A stretch of DNA of 64,000 nucleotides from Vicia villosa (GCF_029867415.1 NC_081181.1:69540558-69604557), one strand, 5' to 3'. Numbered from the stretch's first letter, positions 32,302 to 46,048 are shown. Made by a program: numbers and translations. The notes: generated by a model from the letters alone, not told the origin.

Positions 32302-35300
32302 TTACTCTTGATCAGAAGCAATTGAGATGATGTCCTCGGACGACCAGTTGAGAAGCTTCTGTCCTGGGACACACGGCTTGATCCATTCTTCAATGTCATA
32401 ATCGCTATCCATATCATCATCAGCAGCACAAATATGATCCTTGACGATGCCAGCACTAGAGAACTTGATCGGAACGAAGGTTCCGGGCTTCTTGGGGACC
32501 TCATTAGATGAACTGTGACCCAAATGATATCCAATCCCACATTTATCCTGCTTGATCGGTAAATCCAAGACTCGGCCCCACCCTTCAGGATGACCAGATT
32601 CAACCACAGCTTTAGCTTCCTTTAGTGAAGACATGGGAGCCTCCAACTTCTTATTTTCAACATAAGGGATCTTGATAGTCTGGACAACCTCAAAGGCTTG
32701 GCACGGCGTCTCGTGAACCTCTCCCTCCACGTCAATATACCTGAAGGACACAAGATGGCTTACCACGTGTTCTTCCTCCCCACATATTGTGACTATCTTT
32801 CCTTGGGTGGCAAATTTGAGTTTCAGATGCTATGTGGAAGTCACGGCCCCAGCAGCATGGATCCATGGACGTCCCAGGAGACAACTGTAAGACGGGTGGA
32901 TATCCATCACAAAGAAAGTAATAGTGAAGAGTTGAGGGCCTATCATTATCGGCAAGTCAACCTCCCCAAATACTGATCTCTTTGACCCATCAAAGGCCCT
33001 CACCGTCAATTCACTCGGCCTTATCTCAACACCAGAATAATCTAGCCTCATCAAGGACGACTTCGGCAACACATTCAAAGAAGATCCATTATCCACGAGA
33101 ACACGTGATAACATAGTCCCTTTACACTCCACTGATATATGCAAGGCTCTATTGTGGTTTCTACCTTCGGAAGGCAAATCTGCATCGGTGAATCCCAATC
33201 CATTACCAGCATTGATGTTTGACACCACCCCTTCAAGTTGATTCACTGAGATCTCTGGAGGGACGAAAGCAGTACTTAAAAGTCTTAGCAAAGCATTTCG
33301 ATGTGTTTCTGAATACAAGAGCAACTGCAAGATCGAAATCTTTGATTGAGTTTGACTCAACTGGTCAACAACTTTATACTCACTTTTCTTGATGATCTTT
33401 AGGAACTCTTCCATCTCTTTGGCCACAGTATCTTCAGAATTAGAGTTTTGCCCCTGATCCACTGTATCTTCTACCACTTTTTTCCCTTTTGCTTGAGCTA
33501 GAGCTTCTGCGTTGTCATCGCGAGTATTCTGGGGAGGATTGAAAATACGACCACTTCTCGTCATTCTTCCAATGCCCACAACATTATCAACATCCTCTTT
33601 CTCCACCGGCGCTTTGACCTCATACTTGGCCCCTTGGTAGAAAACTTCTCCCCCATAAATCCATGGGATTGCTCTTTCACTAGTATACGGGACGGGGCCA
33701 GGAAGTGTAATAACCAAAGGAGGTGCCCTGGCAGGAATTGGAATCTTGGCAGGAGTATACGGGATGGATGCCACATTAACTGCGTTTTCAACCATTTCGG
33801 GACGTTGCACACGCTCAAACTGTAGATACCCACTATACATCAAATGTTGAACACCATTTTTTACCTTGTCACAAACTGAAGAAATGGTCGTGCAATCGGT
33901 ACAGAACTCTCCACAATCAGAGTATAGACCCATCCTTAATAGTTCTATCTTCAATAATGGCAACAGAGAGCCCAATTCGGTCACATCTTTGACCAGGTGA
34001 GCGTCTTCAACAACCTCGATGGCATTTGCAGCATGAGTTCCATGGGGAGGCATGGGATTTTGAACAACATTAGGTCCTTGAGTAGGAGTAAACTCAATGG
34101 CCTTAGAGTCGAGAAGATTTTGAACCAGATTTTTCAATGCCTTACAATTTTCAATATTGTGCCCAGGTGCCCCAGAGTGGAACTCGCATCTTGCGTTGGC
34201 ATCCCAATTAGCGGGCAACTTAGCAGGAGTGGCTAGAGTTCTCAATTGTACTAACTTCAAATCGAGGAGATATGACAATACTTGAGCATATGTCATCGGG
34301 ATCGGATCGAAAACCCTTTCTGGCATTTTCGGCCGTTGTTGATACTGACGTGGCTGATACCCTTGTTGTTGATGTTGGAAGGGAGCATTTGGTATAGTCA
34401 CAACGGCTACTTGTTGATGAGCCTGATTTCTGCCTCCACCATAGTAAGCAGCACTAGTCTCTCCTTCCCTTTTCTTGGCAAACCCATTGTATGGCTTCTT
34501 TCCACCAGCCCCAGAGGAGGAACTAGCATCACTGGGATTCTGTATTCTGCCAGCCTTAATCCCACTTTCAATTCGTTCACCGATCATAACCAACTCGGCG
34601 AAACTCGAGGATGCAGAGCAGGCGGAGTAGTATTGGCCCTCCAGAGTGTTGGTGAACAGGTCCATCATCTCTCTTTCCAACATAGGTGGCTGGACTCTAG
34701 CTGCCAACTCGCGCCATTTCTACGCATATTCTTTGAAGGACTCATTGGCTTTCTGGGCTAGATTCTGTAACTGAGTGCGATTCGGGGCCATGTCGACATT
34801 ATACTGATACTGCTTCACGAAGGCCTCAACTAGGTCCCTCCAACTTCGGATGGGAGTTCTCTCCAACCTCATATATCATTCCAAGGATGCCCCAGTCAGG
34901 CTATCTTGGAAAAAATGCATCAACAGTCCTTCGTCCTCAGAGTATACATGCATTTTGCGATAGTAAGCTCGGACATGTGTCTTAGGGCAAGTATTCCCCT
35001 TGTATTTCTCAAAATCAGGTACTTTGAATTTCGGTGGCACACGGACGCCAGGAACCAAACCCAAATCACTGATATCCATACCAAGTCCTTGGCCTTCCAT
35101 TGCCCTCATCCTCTCTTCCAGACCTCTAAACATCCTTCCAGCATCATGTGGAAATCCCCATTCACTTTCAGGAAACAATTCTTCATGTCGGTCCTCTTCC
35201 AACACGGGGATAGCAGCAGCCCTTCTGATTTGTTGTGTGGTTTTTCCTTCAGGAGTAGGCTGGGGAGGCCCACGAGGATTACCTTGATTAGCAGCAGGAG

Positions 35301-35517
35301 GAATTACACTAGGTCCTCCGATCATAGGCTCACCATTGACACGAATATCAGCAGGATTTCTTTGCGGGGGGTCCGCAACAACCTGAGCAACTGTGTCCAT
35401 CCTGATTCTGAGCTCTTCTTGGCGATCAGCCATGTTTTGCATGACTTCCATGAACTGAGCCATCTGAGCAGTAACCTGAGTTCTCATCTGGATAAGATCG
35501 TCCCTTAACTGATCCAT
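32302..35517 (-). pseudogene. Ogre B2 gag-protease, three in-frame stops
   Basis: Gag starts at ATG 35517 (MDQLRDDLIQMRTQVTAQMA) and is broken by TGA at 34876 and TAG at 34720. The next 625 codons are open and cover the Gag C-terminal half, CEFHSGAPGHNIENC and the protease (DNGSS at about 539-543, LLGRPW near 611). A TAG at 32830 follows, and the frame then continues to TAA at 32302. Compared with B1, B2 lacks the 46-bp deletion and the extra TGA, so it is the better preserved copy. All three stops are shared with B1, so they predate the split of the two copies. Confidence 0.88.
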
Positions 35518-35903
35518 TTGCAGTGAATGATTAGCCCTTGTGTAGTAGCGATGTGTAGGTGGAGGTGCAATTGCTGAAAGAGAAAACCTGGTCAGTTAAG
35601 CAAGAAAACCATCTGGTGTACCTGTCATGTGTATGAATGCATGAAATGCATGTGTGCATGGATATGTCATGTTCTATTATTTTTAGGAAACTTTAGCTTT
35701 GTCTCAAACCAACAACACAAAATAATAGAAGGAACTGAGATACCACCAAAATGAATAAGAAAAACTCCATTAGATTTATAACCAAGTTATTGACATAATC
35801 AGAATCACAAATCAATCCGCTCTCATGAGCCAACAAAACAAATTAATGGAACCAAGAACCCCATCCAACAAGTCTGGTGGTGGTTCAAATAACAGAGTCA
35901 TCG
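35518..35903 (-). other. Spacer between ORF1 and gag in B2
   Basis: 386 bp without a long frame, nearly identical to 5150-5535 in B1. Confidence 0.6.
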
Positions 35904-37712
35904 CTAAGCGGGATCTCCCATGTCCACATGACGGAGGGGGCTCTCTCCGATGTTCTTATCACTCCAAGTCTTCATTTCTTCAAAGAGCTTCTTGGTCTCA
36001 ACACGGGTTGGCCTCTTAATGATTTCTTGAATCAGCAGGTCTTTTTTGAAGTGCATTGTCTCCATGTGGCGATTCTTCAGCTCCCAATACCTGGCTTCCT
36101 CTTGAGCTTGAGCATTACTCTGATCCTTTTCTCTCACCTGACTTGTCAACTTTCGGATCTCTTCATAACATTTCTCTATCTTTCCTTGGCGTTCCAGCAG
36201 GAGCTTGTCCGCTTTCTTACGGCGAGCCTTTTCTGAGCTAGCTTCTTCAGTCTGAATTTGGAGCCTTTCAGTCAACTCTGCCAACTGAGCCTCGTAATGC
36301 TCTTTCATCTTCTTCTCTTGGGTTTCGGTGGATTTAGCACCTACAGTCATCCTTGGCCTCTTTTGGGAAGTACTCCCTCTAGCATACAATTCTTCGAGCT
36401 CTATTTCTCTTAATTTCAACTTATGGAGTGCGGAAAGCTTCTCTTGCCGAGCAGTATTCATCTTAACATGCATTGTTTCCACCTGTTCAGTCAATCTTCG
36501 ATTCTCATCCACAGTTTGGTTATAACGAGGCATGGAGACAATGTTGGGTTGTTCACCAGCAGGGGGGTACAAAGGATCTTTAGGAGGGAAAGGCATCCCT
36601 TGAGCATCAACCACAGATTCGACCCACTTAGTATAATCCTCGTAAGTAGCACAATCTCTCTGACCAAAATGTTTCTTATCTCTCCAACAAATACTCTTCC
36701 AAGCTTGTACAGCTTCTGCCATCTGCCCACTGTTGGTGGCTGAATGATAGAAAATATTCTCAGCAATTTCGGTCTGCTCAGGGGGACTGATAAAAGCATA
36801 TCCAAATGTTCTCCTAGCCAGGACGGGATTATAGTTGATTCCGCCTCTAAGGCCCATGAGAGGTACATTTTTGAACTTTCCGCAACTCATAATAACTTCC
36901 ATGTCATCTAAAGATCTGTTGTGCCATACAATATCTTTGGCCCTAAGCCCCATAATCCTCTCAGCCCATTTAGATGTGTGCCTATTATCAACGAAAGCAC
37001 CACGCTCAGGCAAATGTGACCTGAACCAACGATATAACAACGGAGCACAGCATCTAATCAAACCTCCCTTGTGACTATTCTTGTGATGAATGGAGTGGTA
37101 AACATCCCCCAAAAGTGAAGGAACCGAATTCTGCAGAATGAATATATGAATTGCATTCATGTCAACAAAGTTAGGAACGTTTGAGAACATCATGATACCA
37201 TAGATACTTAGAGCGAGGATAGCCCTAAATGTGTCCCATTCTTTTCCCTCAACAGCATCACAAGCCTTTTGAACCAAAAACTCCATACGAAAACCAAGAC
37301 ATCCCCCTTTTTTGGAGAGGTTTGCTTCCACAACCGACTTGCTCAAATAAAGAGCCTTAGAAATTTCAACGGACGTAGGGGCCTCCCTAGTGCCATAGTA
37401 CGGAACTTCTTCTTTTTTGACTGGAACACCCAGATAAAGCGAATACTCCTCTAATGTAGGAACCAAGAGGTAGTCGAGAAACGTGAAACAGCGAAGAGAA
37501 GGGTTGTAGAACTGAAGCAGGGTATGAACTCCTTCTTGCTCGTACTTGGTGAATGGCATCTTGAGAAGGCTCAGAATATACCCATATTTCTCTCGGAACT
37601 TGGTCGACTCATCTGGCGTAATCTTCTTTGCTAAACACTCAAGAGAATCTAGATTCGTATTCGGGAACGTATAGGAGAGGTTGTGTCTACCAGTCTTCAT
37701 TGGTGGAGCCAT
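35904..37712 (-). CDS. Ogre ORF1 protein, copy B2 (602 aa, intact)
   Basis: Second copy of the Ogre ORF1, open from ATG 37712 to the stop at 35904. An N-terminal globular region resembling plant-mobile-domain proteins (LLKMPFTKYEQEGVHTLL, SLYLGVPVKKEEVPYYGT) is followed by a Lys/Glu-rich coiled coil ending about 20 residues before the C-terminus. The splice acceptor TTTATTTTCAG lies about 30 bp upstream of the ATG, suggesting a spliced leader. About 14 residues differ from B1, spread along the protein. The function is unknown; the coiled coil suggests self-association or a partner such as Gag, but that is inference. Confidence 0.85.
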   Translation of the reverse strand: MAPPMKTGRHNLSYTFPNTNLDSLECLAKKITPDESTKFREKYGYILSLLKMPFTKYEQEGVHTLLQFYNPSLRCFTFLDYLLVPTLEEYSLYLGVPVKKEEVPYYGTREAPTSVEISKALYLSKSVVEANLSKKGGCLGFRMEFLVQKACDAVEGKEWDTFRAILALSIYGIMMFSNVPNFVDMNAIHIFILQNSVPSLLGDVYHSIHHKNSHKGGLIRCCAPLLYRWFRSHLPERGAFVDNRHTSKWAERIMGLRAKDIVWHNRSLDDMEVIMSCGKFKNVPLMGLRGGINYNPVLARRTFGYAFISPPEQTEIAENIFYHSATNSGQMAEAVQAWKSICWRDKKHFGQRDCATYEDYTKWVESVVDAQGMPFPPKDPLYPPAGEQPNIVSMPRYNQTVDENRRLTEQVETMHVKMNTARQEKLSALHKLKLREIELEELYARGSTSQKRPRMTVGAKSTETQEKKMKEHYEAQLAELTERLQIQTEEASSEKARRKKADKLLLERQGKIEKCYEEIRKLTSQVREKDQSNAQAQEEARYWELKNRHMETMHFKKDLLIQEIIKRPTRVETKKLFEEMKTWSDKNIGESPLRHVDMGDPA

Positions 37713-38569
37713 GTGTTGGTCGGAGACAAAGCCAAAAGTTCCTGAAAATAAATGAACATGCATGTTAAATGATATGGCGGAATGCATTTCATTGGGAGAA
37801 TCCTAAAGTCTTTTCATCATTTTTCTTTTCTTTTCTTTTTTTTCTTTTCTTTTCGATAAAAGATCGTATACATTTTTTTCGGAAATAGACTTTAGGATTC
37901 TCCACGAATGAAGTGAGGTGGATGCAATAGCGTGATGTGTCATGTGTGTGATATGGTGAGAGACTGAGTGTCTCTCGCAACTCTGGATATCTGGGTAGCA
38001 CTGAATACAATAGGTTCAAAATTCCGGCTTCAGATTGCAATATAGAAATCCGGGTATGATGAAGGCTAGTATCCTGTCCCTCCCCAAACTCACAGGTATG
38101 AATTCTAGACACGGACAGGTGGTCCCTAATGGTCACTAGGGTCTACAGTTCCCATGGGGTACAAAGTGTTTGAGGCAACAAGCGTGCCAGACACAGTGTT
38201 CCATGAAAGAACCTCGCCCAGTTGTGGTACCCCATGTCAAACTCGATCGTAGCAAGAGCCACGGGAGTCAACATGAGCATCCACGCTAATCCTATGTGTC
38301 ACTGGCCTGGGTAGTGGGCCTTTTACCTCACAAAAACCCCCCACCTGCAAAACAAATCAGAAAAATATATGTGGCCCCCACGGGGACCCATAATATAGTC
38401 CAGATGCATGATGTGCAAGCAGAAATAAACATGATATGCAAGCAGAAAATAAACATGCAAACATATATACAAGACATAGACATAAAAAACAAATAAACAC
38501 CCAATAAAACAAAACAAACAAAAGCTAGGATCGACTCGCTAAGAATGGACCAGCACAGGTCTATCAACA
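37713..38569 (-). other. 5' leader of Ogre B2, with the empty site for element A
   Basis: An uninterrupted leader of about 850 bp. CTGTC occurs once at 38074-38078 with the same flanks that surround element A in B1. The hairpin GGCCCCCACGGGGACC is at 38373-38388. No frame is convincing. Confidence 0.8.
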
Positions 38570-38587
38570 TCCCCAGCAGAGTCGCCA
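38570..38587 (-). other. Primer-binding site of Ogre B2
   Basis: TGGCGACTCTGCTGGGGA on the minus strand, 2 bp from LTR3. Confidence 0.85.
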
Positions 38588-38589
38588 GC

Positions 38590-41500
38590 TGTCGCTACCG
38601 CGAAAAATGGATCAGAGTCGCCACTAATATATTTATCCCATCGAGGGAAAGGAATACCAGATAACCTAACTCGAAATAAGAACAAAGGTCTTTCGACCAG
38701 AGAACAGGGCACGGGAGTCGGTTACGCGAGGGGAAGGTGCTAGCACCCCTCACGCCCATCGTACTCGATGGTATCCACCTATGTTTGTTTCTATCTAAAG
38801 GGTGTATAATGTCTAAAACCTAAATGCGAATGAATGCAAAAGAAACACGGGGAAAAGAAGGAATTATTTACAAGTGTGCTCGCTTAGGCCCCGCGATCAA
38901 TGCCTACGTATCCCTTACAAGGAATCAGAGCTACCGTAGTTCGGCTCAAGATTTTCTATGTTTTTGTGTTTTTTAGGTGAACAGAGGTTAAAGTCGCACT
39001 TCACGATGCTCGACCTTTGGAGACTTATACGCCTAATTATGGAATGGATTCAACATGTTCTTAAGAATGCCACGAGGGCGAGAGACAGAAGAGAGTTTGG
39101 GTGTTTCGAATGGATCCCTAAAGCAAGGGAGATTCGAGTTACCCTTTGGTTTGTGTTTTTTAGAATTTGGGAACTTACGCCCGAATGGTTCCCTAAAGCA
39201 AGGGAGATCCAAGCACTCGAATGATTCCCTAAAGCAAGGGATATTCAAGCTTCCATTCCCTTTTTAATGATTTTCACTTTTTTATTAATGTTTTAGAAGT
39301 GTTTTCTTTGTATTTTTTAAGGGAATTTATTTCAAGTATTTATTAGATGGATTAAAGTTGCAAAAGAAAAAAAGATGGAAAAAGGGGGACTAACCTAATT
39401 TCTATGCCTAGAGTTATTCTAATTCCCTATTTAAGTTGATTAAAATCAACTTTAACAACTAGGGGTATTCTCGGTATTCCACAAAATATGAGAAAATATT
39501 CACAAAAATAAGGAAAATAAAACTATAATACTCAATGAAATATTCACAAGCAAAATGGTATTTTATTCATGTTTTAAGACTATATATGAATTAAAACTAG
39601 CAAAAAAACTAAGCATTTTTATTATTTAATAACCAATCAACAATCAAAAGAAATATCACAAATCAATTAATATCCTAAAATAAAATCTATATATTCTAAA
39701 AAACTAATTGGTTAGAAACATATTTTTTACCATTTCTATTTAAGTAGAAAAAAATGCAAAAGAATAAAAGAAATAAAGCTATTTTTATGCTTTTTCATTG
39801 TCAGCAGGGGGTGTATTAGTAAAATAGAGCTGAACTAATTTCCAGTTACTAATACGTTTGGGCCCAGCTTCAGGGGTGGAATATCAGTGGTGCTGAGCCC
39901 AACAATATACGTGTTAGCAGAAGCAAAGGAGGGGTGAGCTTCAGAAAACAAATCCGGGCCCAATAGACTCGTGGCCCAAACACCAACACTTATTATTTCC
40001 ATTTTTTATTTCATTTTCAGCATGCATATGGTATTATTATTCAGCATTTTATTGTTTATCAATATACATTCATGTGCTATGGCCTTTACTAAAATGTAAC
40101 GTGACAACAAAGCATATAACATGCAATCAATTGGTCATAGGGTGGTTTAAGTCACTAAAGACAAAAAAGAAGCAACAGTCAATCAAAGCTTGCCACATCA
40201 TCAGCTAATCATTTAATTAATAACGAAAGTAACAAAAAATTGGAACCAGGACTAATGGCGTCGCGCCACGTAAGCAAGCGGAGAGAGAGTCCTTGAAATA
40301 CACAGACGCCGGAGATACCAACTCCGGTCGTCTTCTCCGGCCATCCCGGCGGCGGAGATACAAACAAAATTTCCAGAAATTCGAAAGAGTAACATCATCC
40401 GACTCGGATTTTCGCACTGATCAAGGATCTGGCCTTAATTTTCTCTGATTCTATCTCTATCATTCGGACCGAGTGCATTCGTAAAACCCTAACTAACCAA
40501 ACTTTCTCTAAAACCAACTCTTCATACATCAACATACTCATAATCACTCGCCGTTTTCAAATACACGATTCAAACTCCCATACAGTTCGTACTTCAAGAT
40601 GAACAACAAAAACATTCAATAATCACATTCATGCAAGATCCAAGTAGTCACGCAAGCTAAACCTAACATGTGAATGCCATGGATGCCTTAGTTCATTCCA
40701 CTATCATGCTGAGATCGTTTAGGAGTTTTACCTGATCAAGATTCGGTCCAAAAGCTGATGGAAGCTTCTTCGAGCTTTAGAATTCCTGGATGAAGTATAG
40801 CTTCCTGAAGAGTACCAATTGCTGAGAAGTAACTCTGTTTGGCCGGAATCTTGCAAGCTCACTATAAGGTAGTCGAGATCTGCATGGTAGTAGCAAGATG
40901 ATAGTGGTGGAAGATGAAGATGATGCTGGAAGTTGAAGATTGTTGCGGTGAGGGAGGAAAGAGAGCGATGAGAAGTTGATGAAGTGTGGTGGTTGTTGTG
41001 GTGGCGAGCTATGGAGGTTGAGGAGTTTGTTACAAAGTGTAACAAACTTTGGAATGTGAATGAAGGGAGAGAGAAAGAGAGTGAAGGGGGAAGAGAAGAG
41101 TGTGATGAATGAAAACTGAAAAAAGAGAAAAAATGAATGAATCCCCTTCCTTTCTGCAAGAGCTTTGCTTATATAGTGTGAAAGTTCATGATAGTGTATG
41201 GTGGGATAGCATATAGAAGATTATTGCTCATACTGAATGGACAACTTTTCTCATTTGGAGTAATTGTATCACGTGCTTTCCCAATTCAGAATCATGCATG
41301 GCCCATTATGGTAATGCTGCAACTACTCACGCATACTTTTTCTCAACCCATGATGTCCATATTACTCACTTTGGGCGTGGATATCTCACGCTATGGCCCG
41401 TCTCATGACTTGATTTTGGGCTCCATGGAAAGAGGGAATGGAGTGCAATAGATTTGATGTTCAAAAGATCTTGAGTTAGTTCCTATCATTAGTGGAAAAG

Positions 41501-42887
41501 TGGTCATGAACTTGCTATGCCATCCTTGCAAAGAGATTTCGCGTGTGACCTGGCCTGGGTACAAAACATTGGCAAAAACATGACTTGGTCGTGGCATGCC
41601 TTTGAGTTTCCATTTCTCTCTCTAGATTCACCCAAAATCCATGATTCTTGTTTTGTTTAGTAGAGAACATGGCAAAGAAGAGATTGACACCAAGTTGGCA
41701 CTTATAGAATTTTTGAAATGCTCTCAAATTAACTTCAAAAGTGACCCACCATGTGTTTGATCTATTGCCTGCGTGTGATCTGGCACATGACTTGGATTAT
41801 GGCTTGTGATCAGTGATGATTTGCAAATTTCCAATGAGCATATCTCTTGATCCAAACCTCAGTTGGAGAAATGTCCAATTACAATGTTGTTCACCCCCAT
41901 GAGATGAACAACATTGATGTTGACACTCTTCTGAAATGATGCCCAATGCCACGTGTGAATGTGCCCTAAAGTCAGCTGATCAATCAATCTTAAAACTTCA
42001 AATTTTTCTAAGTATAGAACATAAATCCAGTGTGTTTCTTCCAACTTTCTATCCTTTTATCTCTCTAACCAAGCCTTGAATGAGAAAACTTCCAACTAGA
42101 GAATTGTAGTATGCCATGATCTGAGTATTTTGCTTTTGAACTCAACTTGAAATAATGCCTTGAACCATACAAAATCTGGGCCTGAAGTGAGCTATTCACC
42201 TATTCTCAAAAACTCTCAAAATATTCTAAGTTACAAAACTTCCCTTTTATGGAATTTTCCAAATTTAACCAACTTTCCATTTTGGGCAACTTTGAATATT
42301 TCTTGATTTTTATTATTTCTTTGACTTTCTTTGACCGATTTTCCCACAAAAAATCAACATTTGATAGTTGACCTTAACTTTGACCAAAAAGTCAACTTTT
42401 CCTGATTTTTCTTGATTCCAGATGAACTTCCCGATTAATCCGTTTCTGGACCAATTTCCAATCAAACTTCAACTAGAGAAACTTCAGTGAATGATATTTC
42501 TCCCAGACAGTCATATTTTACATCACAATCATTTCCTGATCAAATCTTGGCTAGAAAGTCAACAGGGTTGACTTTGGTCAAAAACCATGATTTGAGAGCC
42601 TTGATGAATATGAGATTTGTATCTTTTAACCTGAGCTTTGACTCGGAGAGAATAAAACCCTGATTTTAAGAGTATGCTGATGGAAATGATCCTCTGTAAT
42701 CAGACTTCAGATCCCTTCTTCTGAACCAAGAAATTTTCTCAATAGGGGCTCTGTTTGTCACTCTTCTGGAACGGTAACTGTGATATGGATGAATGAAATT
42801 GATGAATGTCCTATGTGAGGTATGCACATGAATGTAAGGTGGGGCCAATTGGGGAATAAATAAGTGGGCAAATTTTGGGGTGCAACA
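38590..42887 (-). repeat. LTR3: 5' LTR of B2 and 3' LTR of B3
   Basis: 4,298 bp, flanked by a PBS on the left and a PPT on the right, so it is shared by two units. It resembles LTR2 most closely and shares with it the absence of a 51-bp segment present in LTR4. TATA box at 41168-41175. Confidence 0.93.
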
Positions 42888-42904
42888 GCTGCCCCTATTC
42901 AATC
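42888..42904 (-). other. Polypurine tract of Ogre B3
   Basis: GATTGAATAGGGGCAGC on the minus strand, directly against LTR3. Confidence 0.85.
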
Positions 42905-43063
42905 TTCTTGGACCTGAATGTATGAACGACACAAGTTCGAGACATGAGAGGTGTAAGTGGATTGAATACCCATAAGTACCATCAAAATTTGCATTCTGTG
43001 GTAGAATAAAGAGTGTTGAATGCTATCAAGAGATACCAGCTGAAGGTGGATCTTAAATAGATT

Positions 43064-43814
43064 GCTAACCTTAGTTAGACTTCAAAGAGAGACACAGTCG
43101 TAGGGTGACTCAACGAGGATGAAACCAGCCGTAGGGGAATCCGATCCTGATTGCTAACCTTAGTTAGACTTTGAAAAAGAGGCGTAGCCGTGGGACGACT
43201 CTAAAAGGAAGAAACCAGCCGTGGGGGAATCTACCAAAATGCTAACCTTAGTTAGACTTCAAAGAGACACAGCCGTAGGGTGACTCAACGAGGATGAAAC
43301 CAGCCGTAGGGGAATCCGATCCTGATTGCTAACCTTAGTTAGACTTGGAAAAGAGACACAGCCGTGGGGTGACTCAACAAGGATGAAACCAGCCGTAGGG
43401 GAATCCGATCCTGACTGCTAACCTTAGTTAGACTTGGAAAAAAGACACAGCCGTGGGGTGACTCAACAAGGATGAAACCAGCCGTAGGGGAATCTGATCC
43501 TGACTGCTAACCTTAGTTAGACTTGGAATAGAGACGTAGCCGTTGGACGACTCCAAAAGGAAGAAACCAGCCGTAGGGGAATCTACCAAAATGCTAACCT
43601 TAGTTAGACTTCAAAAAGAGACACAGCCGTAGGGTGACTCAACAAGGATGAAACCAGCCGTAGGGGAATCCGATCCTGATTGCTAACCTTAGTTAGACTT
43701 GGAAAAAGATGTTGCTAACCTTAGTTAGACTTTGGAAAAGATTGCTAACCTTAGTTAGACTTTGAAGAGGTTGCTAACCTCAGTTAGACTTTGAAAAAGA
43801 GACACAACCGTAGC
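43064..43814 (-). repeat. 3'-UTR tandem repeat of B3 (87-89 bp units)
   Basis: Same array as 25580-26330, unit for unit, including the irregular 99- and 78-bp periods. The two arrays were therefore copied together and did not expand independently. Confidence 0.95.
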
Positions 43815-43826
43815 GTGACTCTAGAT

Positions 43827-44784
43827 CTGAAAAGGTATGCCAATAATCATTGGACTTTATCGAGAAGGGTTGGTAATGACCAGACTCTATGGGGATATTA
43901 ATAACACTGAATTTGAAAGCGATGCCAATAAACATTGGGCTTGACTGAAAGAAAGGCTAGTGACAACTAGAATCGATCAGGGAATGCCAGTAAACACTGG
44001 GCTTTCAAGAAGATATTAATGCTTACGAAGCATAAGAATTACATGGATCCCTCAGGCCAAAGGCGGGATGTAATCTTCAAGAGTGGCATTCATTCGAATT
44101 GCCACACACATAGTATGGATTTCAAATGATTGAAAAATGAGATCGGTTGAATGCCCACCCTCATTCGCACTCTATTATGCACGCGACATGCGGGAAAATA
44201 ACCAAAACAAGACTAGTAACGACTAGACTCGACACGCGGATGACAGTAAGTACTGAACATTCACGGAGATGTTGATGCTTGTGAAGCATAAAAGTTACAT
44301 GGGTCCCTCAGGCCAAAAGGCGGGGTGTACTCTTCAAGAGTGGCATTCATTCGAGTTGCCACACACCAAGTATGATTACCCAAATGATTGAGAAATGAGA
44401 TGGGTTGAATGCCCACCCTCATCCGCACTCTAATCTGCACGCAGCATACGGGAAAGTAACCAAAATAAGACTTGCGAGAAGCAAGAGGTATCCCTTATGC
44501 AAAACGCAGTAAGGGGACTCACAAAAAGTGAATACAAAGAGAGGACTGGTGACGACCAGACTCTATTAGATGATGCCAGTAAACACTGGACTTTGAAGAA
44601 GATATTGTTACTTACAGAACATAAGAACTACATGGTTCCCTCAGGCCAAAAGGCGGGGCATAATTCTACAAGAGTGACAACCATTCGAATTGCCACACAC
44701 AAAGTATGGGTTATACAAACGATTGAGCTCAGCAAATAGGAAATAACCATAGATAAAATGATCTTGGCGAAGAAGGACTTTGTA
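43827..44784 (-). repeat. Second 3'-UTR repeat block of B3
   Basis: Counterpart of 26343-27300 with scattered substitutions. Three imperfect long units. Confidence 0.85.
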
Positions 44785-46048
44785 TTCAATCCACACTAGA
44801 GAGAGAAAGTGATACTTCTTCTGGGGATATATTACCTTGTGCCTTGGAAGCACATACAAACTTGGCTTATGCATTGATGCATGTTTGAATTTTTCCATGG
44901 CGTAATGCTCCATATTCATGGAAATGCTACGCGTTTTTGTAGATGCAATGTGAATGCAATGATTACTATATGTAAAAGAGGATGAATGAACATTGGAGAG
45001 AGCCTTTTGTCTGAAGAACTTTGTGGGGATTCTTTCTGCTTTCTTGACCTTGCAAGGTCACACCAGATGATTTCTCGACCATTCCCAATGCAACTTCTGT
45101 AGGTGTATGACTCACACTAAGAGACTTGGGCGGAAGGAAACATGATGGCATTTTTGAGAGGCATTACCATCGTCATATTCGGAAACTTGAAGATTGCACC
45201 TCCCCCCTTGAAATTCCACATCTTTGTCGAAGAACAAGGGAATCTAATCAACACTGCGGAGTTTTCGGATCCTGGATGAGAGCTTCCCAGAGAAATAAAC
45301 TCTGGTATTTACAGGAAAGGAGGCCTTTGGGTTCCTGAAGCGTAGGTACTGGCATCTGACTGTACTAAATGATAGGAGATTCCTGCAAAACAAATCAAAC
45401 AGATATGCCCCAGGTATGATGGCTCTACCTCGTCCACCATCCCTAGTACTCAAAATCTTTAAGCAATTCTATCTGTTTTAGATCATGTTCTTTTTGTAGG
45501 ACTTCGATGTTAGAAATGCAATGCTTACCAAAATAATTGGACGTTTTTGTAAACAAAACGGTAAAAATAAAATGATGTAGAAATTTTCTTGAGTGAAATG
45601 TCTTTTATTAATGAAGAGAAATGCCTAACATAGGCGAGTACATCAGGAAGTGGCCCCTTAAAGAGGTGGCCACCAAAAAGGAAAACAAACAGCATTTACA
45701 AACATGGCAACGTAAGCACAAATTCCATTGGGTTCCAATCTTGCTATGCCTTGCAGATCTTCAATATTCCTTCTGCTTTGCTTTCCGAAATGGATGAATG
45801 AATTGATCTTTTACCCTTTTGAATCCTCCAATGTGGTGACCAAGCTATGCTCACAGATCTAATGCACGACGCAGTCCTTCGCTTTTTGTCCCTCTTTTGC
45901 CTGGACCGCCCTTTCGGGTTTTCAATCCACCAGGACCCCTTTTTTGCCTAAGTCGCCCTTTTGGGTTTTCAACTTAGCGGGTGTACTTTATTTCTTTTTC
46001 ATTCTTTTTCCTGATCTTTCCTTTTCTTTTATTTTATTTTGACCAGGT
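44785..46048 (-). other. 3' untranslated region of B3 between repeats and pol
   Basis: Counterpart of 27301-28564. It carries the twin hairpin module at 45900-45977. No supported gene. Confidence 0.65.

Larger units (their letters stand above)
21104..42887 (-). mobile_element. Ogre element B2, full-length unit of the tandem array
   Basis: 21,784 bp: LTR3 (5'), PBS 38570-38587, leader, ORF1, gag-PRO, pol (RT, RNase H, second RNase H, integrase), repeat-rich 3' UTR, PPT 25404-25420 and LTR2 (3'). It has every Ogre component but several stops in gag and pol, so it is not autonomous as it stands. Since LTR2 and LTR3 are each shared with a neighbour, it need not be a single insertion event. Confidence 0.9.
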
